NCBI GenBank assembly: GCA_900541785.1
Contig: UQKY01000006.1
Location: forward strand, 5,992-69,991
Direction of reading: 5' to 3'
From: an uncultured Collinsella sp.
GTDB lineage: Bacteria > Actinomycetota > Coriobacteriia > Coriobacteriales > Coriobacteriaceae
Length of the DNA stretch: 64,000 nucleotides
Shown: positions 61,532 through 64,000 of the stretch, in pieces
How the letters are laid out: each line of letters opens with the position of its first letter
Numbering within the stretch: position 1 is the stretch's first letter
Notes under the pieces: model-generated
The model's database searches: none
Told to the model about the DNA's origin: nothing
The model's input: only the letters and a program-made list of their open reading frames with translations
Program-made: the position numbers and the translations under genes

Positions 61532-61750
61532 ATGAAAAAGCAGTTTAAGCTCGACGAGATCGACTGCGCCAACTGTGCGCGCGAGCTTCAGGACGAGCTG
61601 GCCAAACTCGAGGGCGTCAAATCCGTGTCCGTCAACTTTATGACCCAGAAATTGACGCTCGAGGCCGACGACGCCGAGTTCGAGGAGGTCCTCGACCGTG
61701 TCGTGGAGTTCACCGCCGACGCCGAGCCGGACTGCGAGATCATTCTCTAG
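61532..61750 (+). CDS. heavy-metal-associated (HMA) domain protein
   Basis: 72 residues, a complete ferredoxin-like HMA domain with the metal-binding pair in DCANC (Cys12, Cys15) and a Val/Leu-rich core. GVKSVSVNF and LDRVVEFT fit the family. The sequence after CANC lacks the Met often seen in copper chaperones, which agrees with zinc or cadmium. It lies between the repressor and the ATPase and probably delivers metal to the ATPase, which has no HMA domain of its own. The ATG at 61532 follows AAAGGA. The gaps of 63 and 100 bases are compatible with one operon. Confidence 0.9.
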   Translation: MKKQFKLDEIDCANCARELQDELAKLEGVKSVSVNFMTQKLTLEADDAEFEEVLDRVVEFTADAEPDCEIIL

Positions 61751-61806
61751 CCTGCGCATACGCTGACCCGCAAGGCCGCGCTTGCCGCGGCCTTTGCTCG
61801 CGAAAT

Positions 61807-61827
61807 TATATGAGCGAGTGTTCATAC
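61807..61827 (+). promoter_or_regulatory. third SmtB/ArsR-type operator
   Basis: TATATGAGCGAGTGTTCATA upstream of the ATPase gene differs at about three positions from the operator at 61068-61089, suggesting an additional repressed promoter in front of the ATPase. Confidence 0.7.
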
Positions 61828-61850
61828 ATTCAAATGGGAGGATACGAGTC

Positions 61851-63803
61851 ATGGTCACCGCCGACCCCAAAAAGAAAAAGAAGAAGCGCAAGAAAAAAGA
61901 GTCACTCGAGCATAAGCGCAACCGCATCCTGGTAGCGCTGGGCATTTTTGCCGTGGTGTACGCCCTCGATGAGCTTGGCACCCTCGCCGCCGCATTCGGC
62001 ACCCCGGGCGACATCTACGCCAGCTTTGTGCTGTTCCTCGTGCCGTTTTTGATTGCCGGCTACGACGTACTGCAAAAGGCATTCAGTAACATCCGCCGCG
62101 GCAAGGCCTTCGACGAGAGCTTCCTTATGGCAGTCGCAACCATCGGCGCGTTTGCCATGGTGCTCTTCCCCGATACCGACCCGCACATGGCCGAAGGCGC
62201 CGCCGTCATGCTGTTCTACCAGGTCGGCGAGCTGTTCCAGGCATATGCCGTGGGCAAAAGCCGCAAGTCAATCAGCGCCATGATGGACATCGCGCCCGAC
62301 TACGCTAACGTCGAGCAAGCCGACGGCACACTCGAACAGGTCTTTCCCGATGACATCGCCGTCGGCACCGTGATCGTGGTCAAGCCCGGCGAGCGCGTGC
62401 CTATCGACGGCGTCATCGTCGAGGGCGAAACCCAGCTCGACACCGCCGCGCTCACGGGCGAGTCAGTCCCCCGCCCCGCCAAGTCCGGCGACGATATCAT
62501 CAGCGGCTGCATCAACATGACGGGCCTCATCCACGTGCGCACCACCAAGCCCTTTGGCGAGTCCACCGTCGCGCGCGTCCTGGAGCTCGTGGAGAATGCC
62601 AGCGAAAAGAAGGCACGCACCGAGAACTTCATCACACGCTTCGCCCGCGTCTACACCCCCGCCGTCACCGGCGCGGCCGCGGTGCTCGCCCTTGGCGGCG
62701 GCCTGGTCACCGGCGCCTGGTCCGACTGGATTCTGCGCGGCCTGACCTTCCTGGTCGTCAGCTGCCCGTGCGCGCTCGTGATCAGCGTGCCGCTGAGCTT
62801 CTTTGGCGGCATCGGCGGCGCCTCCAAACTGGGCGTTCTCATCAAGGGTTCTAACTACCTCGAAACGCTCGCCGACGTGGACACCGTCGTCTTTGACAAG
62901 ACAGGCACCCTCACCAACGGCACTTTCTCGGTGGTCGCGGTGCACCCCGAGGCTGGCTATACCGAGCAGTCGTTGCTTGAGGTCGCAGCCCTTGCGGAGT
63001 CGTTCTCCGATCACCCCATCGCGCAGTCGGTAAGCACCGCCTACCAGGGCGAGGTCGACCCCAAACGCGTGAGCGACTCCGCCAACGACGCGGGCCACGG
63101 CGTGACGGCAACCATCGACGGCAAGCACGTCGTCGTTGGCAACGCAAAGATGCTCGCCGCGGCCGGAGTCGAAGCGCCCGATTGCGAGGTCGTTGGAACG
63201 ATTCTGCATGTGCTCGTTGACGGCGTGTACGCCGGCCACATCGTGATTGCAGACACCGTTAAGGCCGATGCCGAGCAGACGATCCGCGACCTGCACGCCG
63301 CCGGCGTCAAGCGCGCCATTATGCTCACGGGCGACCGCGAGGAAGTGGCTGCTGCGGTGGCCAAGCAGCTCGGCCTCGACGAGTTCCATGCGCAACTGCT
63401 GCCGGGCGACAAGGTCGAGCGTGTTGAAGCGCTGCTCGCGGCCGAAAGCGGCAAGGGCAAGCTCGCCTTTGTCGGCGACGGCATCAACGATGCGCCCGTG
63501 CTGACGCGCGCCGATGTGGGCATTGCCATGGGCGCCATGGGGTCCGACGCCGCGATTGAGGCCGCCGACGTGGTACTGATGGACGACAAGCCGTCCAACA
63601 TTTCCCGCGCGATCCGCGTGGCGCGCAAGACTATGGCGATTGTTTGGCAGAACATCATCTTTGCGTTGGGCGTTAAGCTGCTGATCCTGGTGCTCGCGAC
63701 ACTTGGCATCGCCAACATGTGGCTTGCCGTCTTTGGCGACGTGGGCGTGGCGATCATCGCCATCCTGAACGCCATGCGCGCGATGGGTATCAAGAACCTG
63801 TAG
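61851..63803 (+). CDS. zinc/cadmium-type P-type ATPase
   Basis: 650 residues, a P1B-type efflux pump. After a very Lys-rich N-terminus (KKKKKKRKKKES) come the membrane domain, TGES (about 201), the metal-transit motif SCPCALVIS (CPC near 305), phosphorylation site DKTGTLTNG (Asp near 348) and GDGINDAP (near 541), with the last helix pair including NMWLAVFGDVGVA. The CPC and general fit favour ZntA/CadA-like zinc or cadmium export over copper. It lacks an N-terminal HMA domain; the separate HMA protein upstream supplies it. The start at 61851 follows GGAGG; an earlier in-frame ATG is ignored because an operator lies inside that stretch. Confidence 0.95.
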   Translation: MVTADPKKKKKKRKKKESLEHKRNRILVALGIFAVVYALDELGTLAAAFGTPGDIYASFVLFLVPFLIAGYDVLQKAFSNIRRGKAFDESFLMAVATIGAFAMVLFPDTDPHMAEGAAVMLFYQVGELFQAYAVGKSRKSISAMMDIAPDYANVEQADGTLEQVFPDDIAVGTVIVVKPGERVPIDGVIVEGETQLDTAALTGESVPRPAKSGDDIISGCINMTGLIHVRTTKPFGESTVARVLELVENASEKKARTENFITRFARVYTPAVTGAAAVLALGGGLVTGAWSDWILRGLTFLVVSCPCALVISVPLSFFGGIGGASKLGVLIKGSNYLETLADVDTVVFDKTGTLTNGTFSVVAVHPEAGYTEQSLLEVAALAESFSDHPIAQSVSTAYQGEVDPKRVSDSANDAGHGVTATIDGKHVVVGNAKMLAAAGVEAPDCEVVGTILHVLVDGVYAGHIVIADTVKADAEQTIRDLHAAGVKRAIMLTGDREEVAAAVAKQLGLDEFHAQLLPGDKVERVEALLAAESGKGKLAFVGDGINDAPVLTRADVGIAMGAMGSDAAIEAADVVLMDDKPSNISRAIRVARKTMAIVWQNIIFALGVKLLILVLATLGIANMWLAVFGDVGVAIIAILNAMRAMGIKNL

Positions 63804-63819
63804 CGTTCGTGGGCTGTCC

Positions 63820-63948
63820 GGCCGGGGCCGGGCTTGGTTTTGAAAACGTCCTCGACCAATGAAGTGCCCCCGTTCTGCTCCTTCGGAGCTACGAACGGGG
63901 GCACTTCTGGTCTGCGGAATGTTTTCAAAACCAAGCCCGGCCCCGGCC
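63820..63948. repeat. nested perfect palindrome after the zinc ATPase
   Basis: Outer arms at 63820-63847 and 63921-63948 are exact 28-bp complements (beginning GGCCGGGGCCGGGCTTGG). Inside, GAAGTGCCCCCGTTC/GAACGGGGGCACTTC pair over 15 bp (63861-63875 and 63893-63907) around GCTCC-TTC-GGAGC. It is 17 bases past the ATPase stop. There is no T-run on either strand, so it may be more than a terminator. Confidence 0.75.
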
Positions 63949-64000
63949 TGCGGTGACGTTGCTGGTGGTTCTTGGGCATCGCTTGCTGGCGGGGTTCCTT

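Noticed and set aside
1..64000. CRISPR arrays, prophage, integrase or transposase genes
   Set aside because: No regularly spaced direct repeats and no recognisable phage or transposase proteins; only short non-coding palindromic elements were found.

Overview
The window looks like a chromosome segment of a gut actinobacterium of the class Coriobacteriia, most likely Collinsella or a close relative. This is inferred from the high GC, the CarD-type regulator, Rho with a very long N-terminal extension, ATP-dependent PEP carboxykinase, the gene content and many G/C-rich intergenic palindromes. There is no phage, plasmid, transposase gene or CRISPR array.

Layout. 1-7000: a membrane protein cut by the left edge, rho and argS on the minus strand, with a repeat-rich gap between rho and argS. 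7000-15840: a CarD-like regulator, an HD hydrolase, proline synthesis (proA, proB) around an oppositely oriented prolyl-aminopeptidase-like gene, pncB, a tRNA-Ala and a PflX-like radical SAM protein. 15990-18780: a candidate small RNA, a WecA/TagO-type glycosyl-1-phosphate transferase and trpS. 19100-28400: a string of mostly minus-strand genes (MGMT-like, DegV, MarR, B3/B4, pckA, lactate permease, phosphoesterase) plus a flippase-like gene. 28680-30280: a CPA1-type antiporter.

30400-46930 is the special part: a minus-strand BREX type 1 phage-defence operon, brxA-brxB-brxC-pglX-pglZ-brxL, followed by two uncharacterised genes. Two things set it apart. pglX is cut into two open, separately translatable pieces (822 and 322 codons) by about 1.15 kb holding a helix-turn-helix gene and a gene of unknown function. 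The brxA reading frame also has an in-frame amber codon about 20 codons into the recognisable protein. The target-recognition part of pglX and the inserted genes are clearly more AT-rich than the rest, which suggests modular exchange.

47270-64000: an orphan antitoxin-like gene, serine synthesis (serC, serA), a frameshifted gene whose intact paralogue lies at 59493, an M20 peptidase, two tandem histidine phosphatases, a nitroreductase, an HdeD-like membrane protein, a UPF0178 protein, a metal exporter with a histidine-rich loop, a DEDD exonuclease, and a zinc/cadmium resistance operon (SmtB/ArsR-type repressor, HMA protein, P-type ATPase) with a consensus promoter embedded in a perfect operator palindrome.

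Many genes are followed by a palindrome from one of several repeated families. One, with stem AAAACCACCACAAAGG, occurs six times plus a variant, each time just after a stop codon, so it works both as a terminator and as a dispersed repeat.
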